DNA from: CAZNPU01 sp964575335
GTDB taxonomy: Bacteria; Planctomycetota; Phycisphaerae; Phycisphaerales; SM1A02
DNA length: 64,000 bases
Assembly (NCBI GenBank): GCA_964575335.1
Contig: CAZNPU010000006.1
Span: forward strand, 62,001-126,000
Direction: 5' to 3'
The position numbers and the translations under genes were made by a program. Below are positions 26,222 to 37,757 of this stretch, one piece after another. Numbering within the stretch: position 1 is the stretch's first letter; every line of letters starts with the position of its first letter. The notes beneath the pieces are model-generated. The model worked only from the letters and a program-made list of their open reading frames with translations. It searched no databases and was not told the DNA's origin.

Positions 26222-28678
26222 TCACGCGTGTGACTGCGTTTGCTTGACCTTGGTGCGGTTCAGGTTTCGTCGCAAGCGGATGGCGTTGCCGATCACCGTG
26301 ATGTCACTCAATCCCATGGCTGCTGCAGCAATAAGCGGGCCGTAAAGGCCGAGCAAGCCAAATGCTGCTGCGGGAATTGCTGCGGCGTTGTAGAAGAACG
26401 CAAAAAAGAGGTTCTGCTTGATCGTGCGCAATGTGCGGCGTGCGATATCAATGGTTTCCGCCACCGCACTGACGCGCGTGCTTGGAATCACGACGTCAGC
26501 CGATTCGATTGCGATATTGGTTCCCGACGCCAGTGCGATGCCAAGATCGGCCTGCGCGAGGGCGGCTGCATCGTTGATGCCATCACCCACCATGACAACC
26601 GACGTTCGCTTTTGATCAGCCCGTGCGGATTGTGAAGCTTCGCTGCCTGATTGTGCTGTTGCGCCCTTTCCACCGCTCGCACAACGCGCCACGAACGCTG
26701 ACTTCGATTCCGGTGTGGCCTCCGCAATGACATTCTGAGCCGATAGTCCCAGTGATGCGCCGACTGCCTCCGCAACGGCGCGGCGATCACCCGAAAGCAT
26801 CGTGACGGTCAGGCCCATCTCATGTAACCGATCAATTGCAGCGCGAGCGTCCGGCCGCAGCTCGTCTGAAACCATGATTCGGCCGATGGTTTTACCATCC
26901 ATCTCAACGCGACAACTGGCTGCTTCATCGCGGAGCACAGCAATCGGCACACCGTCAACAATGCCCTGCACGCCCTGGCCCGGAATAGCCTGGAAGCGTT
27001 GAACCGCTGGAATCGCAATCTCTCGCTCCTGGGCGGCCCGCACAATCGCCTGAGCAATGGGGTGCTCGCTGGGCGCTTCAACCGCAGCAGCCAGTCGCAA
27101 CAGATCATGTTCGCCAAGATGCGCCGCAGTTTCGCCGTTACCCGGCCATGTCACGTTGCCGACAACTTCAATGCCCGTCACAGTGGCGCGGCCTGCGGTC
27201 AGCGTGCCGGTTTTGTCGAAGATGACATGTTGCGCATTGCCTGCTGTTTCCAGCGCCATGGCCGACTTGATGAGTATGCCGCGTTTGCTGGCGGCTCCCG
27301 CACCCACCATCACAGCCATCGGTGTGGCCAGGCCCAGTGCGCAGGGACAGGAAATGATCAGCACCGTCACCATCGAGATCAGCCCGGTGGTAAACGAGCC
27401 GGCGAGCGTCCATCCCAGCAGTGTGATCGCTGCGATAATGAGCACCGTTGGCACGAAGATCGCAGCCACACGGTCCGCAAGACGCTGAATGTTAGCCTTG
27501 CTCGACTGTGCTCGCTGAACCATCTCGGCGATTCGCGCAACCGTTGTGTGCCGACCATCGACAGCCGATCGCACGAGAAGCCGACCGACGGTGTTCACCG
27601 AGCCGGCTACCACATGATCGCCGGGTCGTTTGGCGACGGGGATCGATTCACCGGTCACCACTGCTTCATCTACATCCGATTCGCCATCGACCACCTCGCC
27701 GTCAATCGGCACCCGCGCGCCGGGGCGAATGAGCAGAAGATCGCCGGGCTGGACTTCAGATGAGGGAATTATGATGGTGGAAAGCGCTTGATCGTGGTTG
27801 AGAAGAGTTGGGGTGGGGGGGAGGATCCGGGGCTTCCTCCCTTCGGTCGTCAGCTCCGGCGTCTGGACGATTTCCGCTTTATCAGGCTGCAGTTCCAGCA
27901 GTTCACGGACGGCTGACCCGGCGTGGGCAGTCGCGCGGGCTTCGAGCCAGTGTCCCAGACTAATAATGCCCAGCAGGGCTGCCGACTCCGCAAAGTAAAG
28001 CGGCTGATCATGCAGCCGACCGAAAAGCTGCGCAACAAATACCACAAGTGAAAAGAGGTACGCGGCCGTCGCGCCCAGCGCGATCAACGTGTCCATGTTC
28101 GTGGTGCCGCGTTTCAGCGCTCCCCATGCCGATCGATAGAAGCCCGCCCCGGCAACGGCAAATACGATGGTCGCGCCTGCAAGCAATACCCATCCGACCC
28201 AGGCCCCATGAAGCTCCAATGCATGAGTGGTCCAGTGCAGAATCTCCATGGGAACCCAGAGGCTCAGCCCGACGATCGCGCGGAATCGCCATTCGCGTTC
28301 GTGCTGAGCCTGCCGAAGCTCGATTTCGCTCTTAAGCTCAGCCGGAGCCATGAGGTCTTCAATCGGCTCGGCGCTGTAGCCTTTGTCCTGGATGGCCTTG
28401 ATCAGCGCGTCAGGATCGAGTGCTGTGCCCGTGACTGTTGCGCGGCCTTCGGTGACGCTCACCGCAGCCGACTGCACCCCCGGCTGTGACTCAACCGCCC
28501 GCTGCACCGCCGCAGCGCAACCAGCGCAGGTCATCCCCTGCACCTTGAAATGCAGCTCGTCTACCCCGGCTGATTCACCATGGCCATGATGCAGATGAGC
28601 GTGATCGCTGCCTGTGATGGCATGTGACAGGCGATCAACCGGTTCCGACTGCAGCGACTTGCCAAGCGTAAACTTCAT
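26222..28678 (-). CDS. copA: Copper-exporting P1B-type ATPase
   Basis: An 818-residue P-type ATPase in the inner membrane that pumps monovalent copper (or silver) outward. The N-terminus has a His-rich stretch (HAHLHHGHGES) and one heavy-metal domain with GMTCAGC (Cys about 51 and 54). The transport site SCPCALG (about 443-449), phosphorylation site DKTGT (Asp about 488), the HP motif in SEHPIAQA and the hinge GDGINDAAALAQADLG (near 698) are intact. A C-rich repeat is inserted in frame at about residues 272-293, just before the actuator-domain segment VQPGDLLLIRPGARVPIDGE. Related pumps have only a short turn there. It is divergent from a small Cys-containing exported protein. No copper regulator was seen next to it. 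Confidence 0.95.
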   Translation of the reverse strand: MKFTLGKSLQSEPVDRLSHAITGSDHAHLHHGHGESAGVDELHFKVQGMTCAGCAAAVQRAVESQPGVQSAAVSVTEGRATVTGTALDPDALIKAIQDKGYSAEPIEDLMAPAELKSEIELRQAQHEREWRFRAIVGLSLWVPMEILHWTTHALELHGAWVGWVLLAGATIVFAVAGAGFYRSAWGALKRGTTNMDTLIALGATAAYLFSLVVFVAQLFGRLHDQPLYFAESAALLGIISLGHWLEARATAHAGSAVRELLELQPDKAEIVQTPELTTEGRKPRILPPTPTLLNHDQALSTIIIPSSEVQPGDLLLIRPGARVPIDGEVVDGESDVDEAVVTGESIPVAKRPGDHVVAGSVNTVGRLLVRSAVDGRHTTVARIAEMVQRAQSSKANIQRLADRVAAIFVPTVLIIAAITLLGWTLAGSFTTGLISMVTVLIISCPCALGLATPMAVMVGAGAASKRGILIKSAMALETAGNAQHVIFDKTGTLTAGRATVTGIEVVGNVTWPGNGETAAHLGEHDLLRLAAAVEAPSEHPIAQAIVRAAQEREIAIPAVQRFQAIPGQGVQGIVDGVPIAVLRDEAASCRVEMDGKTIGRIMVSDELRPDARAAIDRLHEMGLTVTMLSGDRRAVAEAVGASLGLSAQNVIAEATPESKSAFVARCASGGKGATAQSGSEASQSARADQKRTSVVMVGDGINDAAALAQADLGIALASGTNIAIESADVVIPSTRVSAVAETIDIARRTLRTIKQNLFFAFFYNAAAIPAAAFGLLGLYGPLIAAAAMGLSDITVIGNAIRLRRNLNRTKVKQTQSHA
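27805..27862 (-). repeat. Dispersed C-rich repeat inside copA (copy 1 of 2)
   Basis: On the coding (minus) strand this segment reads ACGCCGGAGCTGACGACCGA, then AGGGAGGAAGCCCCGGATCC, then a C tract. It matches 51779-51838 inside metH with about two substitutions and two 3-base gaps over the first 40 bases. Here it encodes TPELTTEGRKPRILPPTPT. Confidence 0.7.
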
Positions 28679-28872
28679 ACTCCACTATCGTAGGGGTAAG
28701 CTGGCAGATAATCGCTGCGTTGAAAGGCGATTGTATGGGAACGCATCCAGCGCTTTGTAAAGGGGTTTGGAAGCGGCTGGCTGAAAGGCCCGAGAATCAG
28801 CGGGATCGCGGTGCGTTTACCTGCTTCTGCAGTATGTGCAGCTTTCTCCGCTGATCGTTTCAGCCGATGGGG

Positions 28873-28878
28873 TATAAT
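28873..28878 (+). promoter_or_regulatory. Possible -10 element (TATAAT)
   Basis: A consensus TATAAT lies 20 bases before the ATG at 28898, in the copA-divergent region. The matching -35 position (near 28850) is weak. Transcription from it would leave a very short leader, so it is only a candidate. Confidence 0.35.
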
Positions 28879-28897
28879 CATTTCCGTAACAGCCCAT

Positions 28898-29278
28898 ATG
28901 AGCGTTGATCGCACTCCAACTCGTTCAGCATGTCTGGCGACCACGGCCACTGCGCTGATTGCGCTGGTGGCGGTGGCTTCGACCATGTCGATGCTGCCCG
29001 GCGGGGCGGTTCAGGCGATCAATACAGAGGCCCGCATCGCGCTTGGCGAAGCGCCGTGTGCACGCGAAATTGCTGAAGCTGTTGCTGCAGCTGCGCGAAA
29101 GCTCATCGGCGTTGAGCGCGTTGTTCCGGCTGCAGCGATGGCTCCCAACTGCCAGCAAAGCTGCAGCGGGTGTGCAGATGCGCCATTACCGCACCTTGCG
29201 AGAGATCGCGAGCGTGCCGTAACGCCGCAACAGATCATGGCCGAGCGGCTGCTTGGCCTGCCTCCTCCAGTGTGCTGA
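28898..29278 (+). CDS. Small exported protein with a C-terminal cysteine cluster, unknown
   Basis: A 126-residue protein. Residues about 14-40 form a hydrophobic helix (TATALIALVAVASTM), a probable signal peptide or anchor. The mature part is Ala/Arg/Glu-rich with a Cys-containing segment NCQQSCSGCADAP (spacing Cys-3-Cys-2-Cys) and a terminal Cys. The frame extends upstream to 28811, but the ATG at 28898 sits right before the hydrophobic segment and 20 bases after a TATAAT. It is divergent from copA, so a metal-related role is conceivable. I recognise no family and coding status is moderately certain only. Confidence 0.5.
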   Translation: MSVDRTPTRSACLATTATALIALVAVASTMSMLPGGAVQAINTEARIALGEAPCAREIAEAVAAAARKLIGVERVVPAAAMAPNCQQSCSGCADAPLPHLARDRERAVTPQQIMAERLLGLPPPVC

Positions 29279-29292
29279 ATCATGCCGTTGGC

Positions 29293-29342
29293 GATCAGGG
29301 GTCAGCAGCCGGCGTTCGCGCATGTGCGGCTGCGGTCTGATC
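29293..29342 (+). other. Stem-loop between the small exported protein and secA
   Basis: GATCAG (29293-29298) pairs with CTGATC (29337-29342), and CAGCCG (29306-29311) pairs with CGGCTG (29327-29332), giving a long hairpin with an internal loop. There is no T tract, so it is not a standard terminator. It could be a 3' end processing structure or part of the secA leader. Confidence 0.35.
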
Positions 29343-29481
29343 GAAGACGGCATGGGCGGCTTGCATCACGCGCCACAGCATCGCCCCGTGTATGTGCTTG
29401 TGTCGCAGTGTAAGGCGTTACGGTCACACATCACCACCAGGCACATGATTACTTTTGCATACCGGCCCAAGGAGGCTTTTC

Positions 29482-33651
<4,170 letters not shown>

Positions 33652-33696
33652 GTGTCGCGCAGCGCGACTTGACTTGATTGGCAGTTTCTCCCCCTC

Positions 33697-33723
33697 AACC
33701 CCCGAGTTCGCTCGGGGGTTTTT
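33697..33723 (+). terminator. Intrinsic terminator of secA
   Basis: A stem CCCCCGAG (33699-33706) with CTCGGGGG (33711-33718), a TTCG loop, and flanking AA/TT extending the pairing, then a run of T. It lies 46 bases after the secA stop codon. The convergent SMR gene ends within the T tract. Confidence 0.9.
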
Positions 33724-34051
33724 ATGTGTGTCGCGCTGCGCCCGTTGCCTGCAGGATGATGATGCCGCTCATAATCAACACCAGTGCGATCACCTTGGCC
33801 AGCGTCACCGACTCGCGGAAATACAAAAAGCCGATGATGGCGATCAACGCCACGCCTGAACCGGCCCAGATGGCGTATCCCACGCCAATATCCATCCGAC
33901 GTGTCGCCAGCGCGAGAAAGACCACGCTCAGGAGATACATCACGATCGTCGCCACCACATACGGCATGCGCGTGAAGCCCAGCGACAGCTTCATCGCAAT
34001 CGCCCATCCAACTTCAAATGCAATGGCGAGGATCAGATAGACGTGGGTCAT
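33722..34051 (-). CDS. Small multidrug resistance (SMR) transporter, EmrE/QacE type
   Basis: A 109-residue protein with four membrane helices, the exact size of SMR proteins. The essential Glu in the first helix is seen in AIAFEVGWAIAMKLS. The family segments GVGYAIWAGSGVALI and FRESVTLAKVIALVLI match EmrE and QacE. Such proteins are dual-topology dimers that exchange protons for quaternary ammonium or other cationic compounds, or (SugE/Gdx branch) guanidinium. The branch cannot be decided confidently, though AIWAGSG resembles the drug-exporting branch. The ribosome-binding site is weak. Tail-to-tail with secA. Confidence 0.93.
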   Translation of the reverse strand: MTHVYLILAIAFEVGWAIAMKLSLGFTRMPYVVATIVMYLLSVVFLALATRRMDIGVGYAIWAGSGVALIAIIGFLYFRESVTLAKVIALVLIMSGIIILQATGAARHT

Positions 34052-34161
34052 GGCGGCGGAAGTATATCACTTGCACCTGTGGCAGCCTGTAGTGCGCCTG
34101 GAAGCGAGAATGGCGGCTTATCAGGGAAAAGCCGCGGCATCTCCTTGTTCTCCTGTTTTCT

Positions 34162-35343
34162 TTATTCCCTTTGCGCCGCTCCGGCTGTGCCCCACACCCA
34201 AAGCAGAAAAAACACCACCGGCACAACGGTCAAGCCTGCCCAGTTCTGGATAAAGCCGAGTTCGTAAAGCGGCATGAACGCAATCACCGCGATCGCAAGC
34301 CGGGCGAAGTTCATGATGGTCATGCGCTTGATCCGCCAAGGGCCGATGAACGTCAGCACGTAGGCTGGAAAGACCAGGCCGTAAAAGACGAGAAAACGCA
34401 GGTACATCGCTTCGTTTGTGGCATAGGACCACTTGAGCGCTGCAGCGGCAGCAAGCAGCAGCGCCACCGCCAGCGGCGCAACTTGAATCCACAGTCGCGT
34501 CGGCGGCTGCGCTTCAGCCATCGCCATTCGCATCTCGCGCATGTGCACCGCAACCGTGAAGGTCAATTGCGTAAACAGATGCGCAACCAGCAATCGCTGG
34601 GCAAGCGAGTTGCCGCCCAAAAACGCATCAGCCGGTTCGCTGGACAACAGCCAATACGTGCATGTCAGAACGATCATCACCGCGAACGTCACGCCGAACA
34701 CACCGAACGCATGACGGCTGGGCGAACTTTGCAGTGCGCGATGGAATGTCAGATCGAGATAAGGGCACAGCAGAAAACCGAAGCAAATCGTCGGTGTAAG
34801 CAGTCCGAGTTCATACCATGGTCGCTGCCCGAACCACTGAATGCTGTCGGCTGCGCCCGTGCCGATTGCGCCGAATGCCGCAAGCGAAACCGCATACACA
34901 GCCGCTGCCAGGATCGGCCACCATCGCAGCCCCAGCGCGCCGGTCAACGTGCCGACAACAAATACGCCGCCCAGCGCCGCCAGAGCCGGCTGAAGTTCGA
35001 TCGCCTCGGACGCTCTTCCAAGACGCATGGTGATGAAACCAGCAAAGAACAGTTGATACGCAATTGTGACCGCGGAAAACGCGACCATCATCCACCGATG
35101 GCGCTCCACCAGTTCGAGCGATCGCTGCCGCGTTTTCAAAACGTATCCGAACGCTGTGCATCCAAGAACATTGGGCAGGGCAAATACAAAAAATCCGGGC
35201 CAGCCATAGCGATGCAGCAGCACGGTCGGCAGAAACATGCCAATGCACCATGTCCAACTGCACGCGCAATACAGGCCCCAGAGCGTCGTGGCAATGGGGG
35301 CTGCTGCCTTTGATGAAGATTGCGATTGCTGTTCGCCAAACAT
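34162..35343 (-). CDS. Polytopic membrane protein, family not recognised
   Basis: A 393-residue hydrophobic protein with about ten predicted membrane helices and a short polar N-terminus (MFGEQQSQSSSKAAAP). It is rich in Trp and Phe, and has a conserved-looking cytoplasmic segment between helices (LCPYLDLTFHRALQSSPS). A loop with HMREMRMAMAEAQPP contains several Met and charged residues. It does not show the hallmarks of MFS, MATE or ABC families that I know. Clade-restricted proteins of this kind are common in Planctomycetota (inference). ATG at 35343 is used; no strong ribosome-binding site. It is upstream of the SMR gene on the same strand, 110 bases away, and could share a transcript. Confidence 0.75.
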   Translation of the reverse strand: MFGEQQSQSSSKAAAPIATTLWGLYCACSWTWCIGMFLPTVLLHRYGWPGFFVFALPNVLGCTAFGYVLKTRQRSLELVERHRWMMVAFSAVTIAYQLFFAGFITMRLGRASEAIELQPALAALGGVFVVGTLTGALGLRWWPILAAAVYAVSLAAFGAIGTGAADSIQWFGQRPWYELGLLTPTICFGFLLCPYLDLTFHRALQSSPSRHAFGVFGVTFAVMIVLTCTYWLLSSEPADAFLGGNSLAQRLLVAHLFTQLTFTVAVHMREMRMAMAEAQPPTRLWIQVAPLAVALLLAAAAALKWSYATNEAMYLRFLVFYGLVFPAYVLTFIGPWRIKRMTIMNFARLAIAVIAFMPLYELGFIQNWAGLTVVPVVFFLLWVWGTAGAAQRE

Positions 35344-35449
35344 CAGAGCAGAACACTAGCCGATTCTGGCGAATCCCGCACGCTGGTGTCGATGATTCCA
35401 GCGCCAGGAAGCGCTGTGCGCGTGGCTGCGTCTGACTTCAGCCTCAACC

Positions 35450-36088
35450 TCAGCGGATACGAGGGCTGCGGCGAATCATCGGACCGCGATGCAGACCGCG
35501 ATCAAGGTGGCCACGAAACGCAGGTCCGCGGTGAATCCCGCGATCGAACTGGCGATGACGCCATGAGGGGGCGATGCCGCGATGATCGTCACGGTGCCGA
35601 TCAAATCGGCCGCCAGGAAAGTCGCGATGGCGGCGATCAAAGTGCGGATTGCGGAAGTTTCGCCAGTGGTGCGGCGAAGAACGCCAGAATCGGTGATCTC
35701 CGCGGTCCAGAAGGTACGGCCGGCCCAATGGGTCGAAGCCGCGAAGCGTTCGGCCGTCCCAATGTCGATACGGTCCGAAGCGCCAGTGCCGATTCGGCAC
35801 GCGCCACAATGGGCGGCCATGACGATCAACCACTTGCGCCAAGGTCAATCCGCTGACATCCGGAAGAGCCGATCGCAGAAGCGATCCGTCTATCGACAAC
35901 CGTTCCGGCTGTGTGGTTGACACGCTGCGGTGGGCGCCGCCGGTGAGATTGGCTGAAGTTGCCTGTGCCGCTGCTGGCGTGGGCAGTGCAGTAAGCGTAA
36001 GGCCAGCGCATGCAAGAAGAGAGCAAGCCGCGAATCTGGCCGCGTAAGAGCGGCTGATGTGGGCTAAAGCGGTTTCTCGAGAAGTCAT
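35450..36088 (-). CDS. Exported His/Arg-rich protein, unknown
   Basis: A 212-residue protein with an N-terminal signal peptide (about 15-42, ending TPAAAQA), then a short ordered part with VSGLTLAQVVDRHGRPLW. The second half (about 105-212) is dominated by His, Arg, Asp, Phe and Trp, with irregular repeats such as RNPHFDRRHRDFPGGRFDRH. It is likely periplasmic or surface-exposed; binding of metal, polyphosphate or acidic polymer is possible but not shown. The start at 36088 has GAGGT at good spacing. No family recognised. It is divergent from the MFS gene. Confidence 0.7.
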   Translation of the reverse strand: MTSRETALAHISRSYAARFAACSLLACAGLTLTALPTPAAAQATSANLTGGAHRSVSTTQPERLSIDGSLLRSALPDVSGLTLAQVVDRHGRPLWRVPNRHWRFGPYRHWDGRTLRGFDPLGRPYLLDRGDHRFWRSSPHHWRNFRNPHFDRRHRDFPGGRFDRHRDDHRGIAPSWRHRQFDRGIHRGPAFRGHLDRGLHRGPMIRRSPRIR

Positions 36089-36314
36089 CGTTCACCTCGC
36101 AGTTGCGGTACAACTGACTCCCCGCCGGGGCGTGCCGACACGCTGATCTGCGACAGAACGGTCAGCGATTACACGCCTGACAAATCGTATCCCGCGCTGA
36201 TTTCCCAGTCGAAATGAATGCAGGCGGCCGGCGCTCAATGAAATGAATTTTTGAGTCTCAACACCGCGTCATTGGCTGTGTGGTGAAGGCTGACAGTCAG
36301 AATCAACCGCGTGC

Positions 36315-37631
36315 ATGCACAGCAGTCGTCCGTCGGCAGTCTGTTGGGCTACCATGCTCGGCTCTATGCATCGCCGCGTGTCACATCACACTCAGTTGAC
36401 GCCGCTCTGGGCTGTCAATGCGCTTACGTTTTTTGCATCGGTAAGCACTGGGGTGATCTGGAACGGCGTGGCGTTCATCGCCAAGCACGATTACGGCTAT
36501 GACCGCATCGAGACGCTAACGCTATATGTCGTGCTGGGGGTGGTGTATGTAGTGGGGGCGCTGAGCACAGGGAAGGCGCTTCGGCTTGTGCAGCGATGGA
36601 TATCGCCTCGCAGCATGCTTATGTTGATCCTGCTGACGCAGGCCATAACCTGCACGGGGCCGCTTTTCACCGAGGCTGGGTGGATGTTGTGGGTCGTGGC
36701 CTGCGCCAACAGCCTGTTGCCGTCCTGGCTCTGGCCGATTGTGGAGAGTTATCTTACAGCCGGCCGCTACGGTTCAGAGCTGCGGAAGGCGATCGGCTGG
36801 TGGAATATCTGCTGGACCAGCGCGGTGGCGCTGTCGCTGATAGCCATGGCGCCACTGGTGGAAGAAAACGCGCGTATGACGCTGGTATGGCTGGGCGCTT
36901 TGAACGTCATTGCCATGTCGGGGCTGCTGCTATTCAAACGCTCACCGGGAGGGCAGCATGGCGAGACGGCAGCAGCTGCTGCGGTGCCGCTGGAGTATCC
37001 ATATCTCCTGCACGCTGCGCGAATGCTGCTGCCGTTGAGCTACGTGCTGACGTCCGCGATGTCGCCGCTGCTTCCGTATTTGTTCGAGCGGCTGGACCTT
37101 TCAGTCTGGTGGGAAACGCCCGTGGCGGCAACGTGGATGACAGTACGCGTGCTGACGATGGCATTCATGTGGCGCCTGGGATTCTGGCACGGCCGATGGG
37201 GGACACTGCTGTTGGGAGCAATGGCGATGACCCTTGGCTTTGGCGTGGTGGTGATGGGCATTTCCCTGCCGATGATGTTGGTGGGATTGGGATTGTTCGG
37301 CATCGGCATGGGCATCATTTATTACGCGGCGCTGTATTACGCGATGACCGTTGGCCATGGGGCGGTCGACGCGGGCGGCAAGCATGAAGCATTGATCGGT
37401 GTCGGGTATGCCCTTGGCCCCGCTACCGGATTCGCAGGCATTCTTGCCACATCGCAGGCAAAGCGAATGGGACTTGTGCTGTGGGATGGCGCGGGTGTCG
37501 TAGGAGCCACCTGGCTCTTGATCGGCATCAGCGCAGTTGGCGTGCTCCGTCCTTATCTCAAGGCCCGGCGACTTCGTGACGAGCGCATGCAAACCCAGCC
37601 AGCCGATTTGATGATGGCGAAGCAGGATTGA
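36315..37631 (+). CDS. Major facilitator superfamily transporter-like protein
   Basis: A 438-residue membrane protein with about 12 hydrophobic segments in two halves, the MFS pattern. Near the start, NALTFFASVSTGVIWNGVAF resembles the first helix of MFS sugar or drug carriers. A half-way loop contains KRSPGGQHGETAAAAA. The final third has GIGMGIIYYAALYYAM and GVGYALGPATGF. No substrate-specific motif is visible. The ATG at 36315 is kept, but ATG 36354 or 36366 would give a more typical short N-terminus. Monocistronic, followed by a terminator. Confidence 0.8.
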   Translation: MHSSRPSAVCWATMLGSMHRRVSHHTQLTPLWAVNALTFFASVSTGVIWNGVAFIAKHDYGYDRIETLTLYVVLGVVYVVGALSTGKALRLVQRWISPRSMLMLILLTQAITCTGPLFTEAGWMLWVVACANSLLPSWLWPIVESYLTAGRYGSELRKAIGWWNICWTSAVALSLIAMAPLVEENARMTLVWLGALNVIAMSGLLLFKRSPGGQHGETAAAAAVPLEYPYLLHAARMLLPLSYVLTSAMSPLLPYLFERLDLSVWWETPVAATWMTVRVLTMAFMWRLGFWHGRWGTLLLGAMAMTLGFGVVVMGISLPMMLVGLGLFGIGMGIIYYAALYYAMTVGHGAVDAGGKHEALIGVGYALGPATGFAGILATSQAKRMGLVLWDGAGVVGATWLLIGISAVGVLRPYLKARRLRDERMQTQPADLMMAKQD

Positions 37632-37687
37632 TTGCTGATGCGATGAAGCGCCGCATCAGGCAGCGACAGTGTTATGGGCAGGAAAGA

Positions 37688-37728
37688 AAAAACGCGGCGC
37701 GATGAGCTCATCGCGCCGCGTCAGATTT
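37688..37728 (-). terminator. Bidirectional terminator between MFS gene and secreted protease
   Basis: A perfect palindrome ACGCGGCGCGATGAG / CTCATCGCGCCGCGT (37692-37721). On the minus strand it is followed by TTTTTT, serving the protease gene whose stop is at 37758. On the plus strand it is followed by a weaker CAGATTTTA, serving the MFS gene. Confidence 0.8.
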
Positions 37729-37757
37729 TAATTGCAACATTTCCTGCCTGCGATCGA

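Noticed and set aside
34171..35313. 380-codon plus-strand open frame
   Set aside because: It mirrors the 393-residue membrane protein on the other strand; its composition (Arg, Gln, His) is typical of antisense frames of hydrophobic genes.
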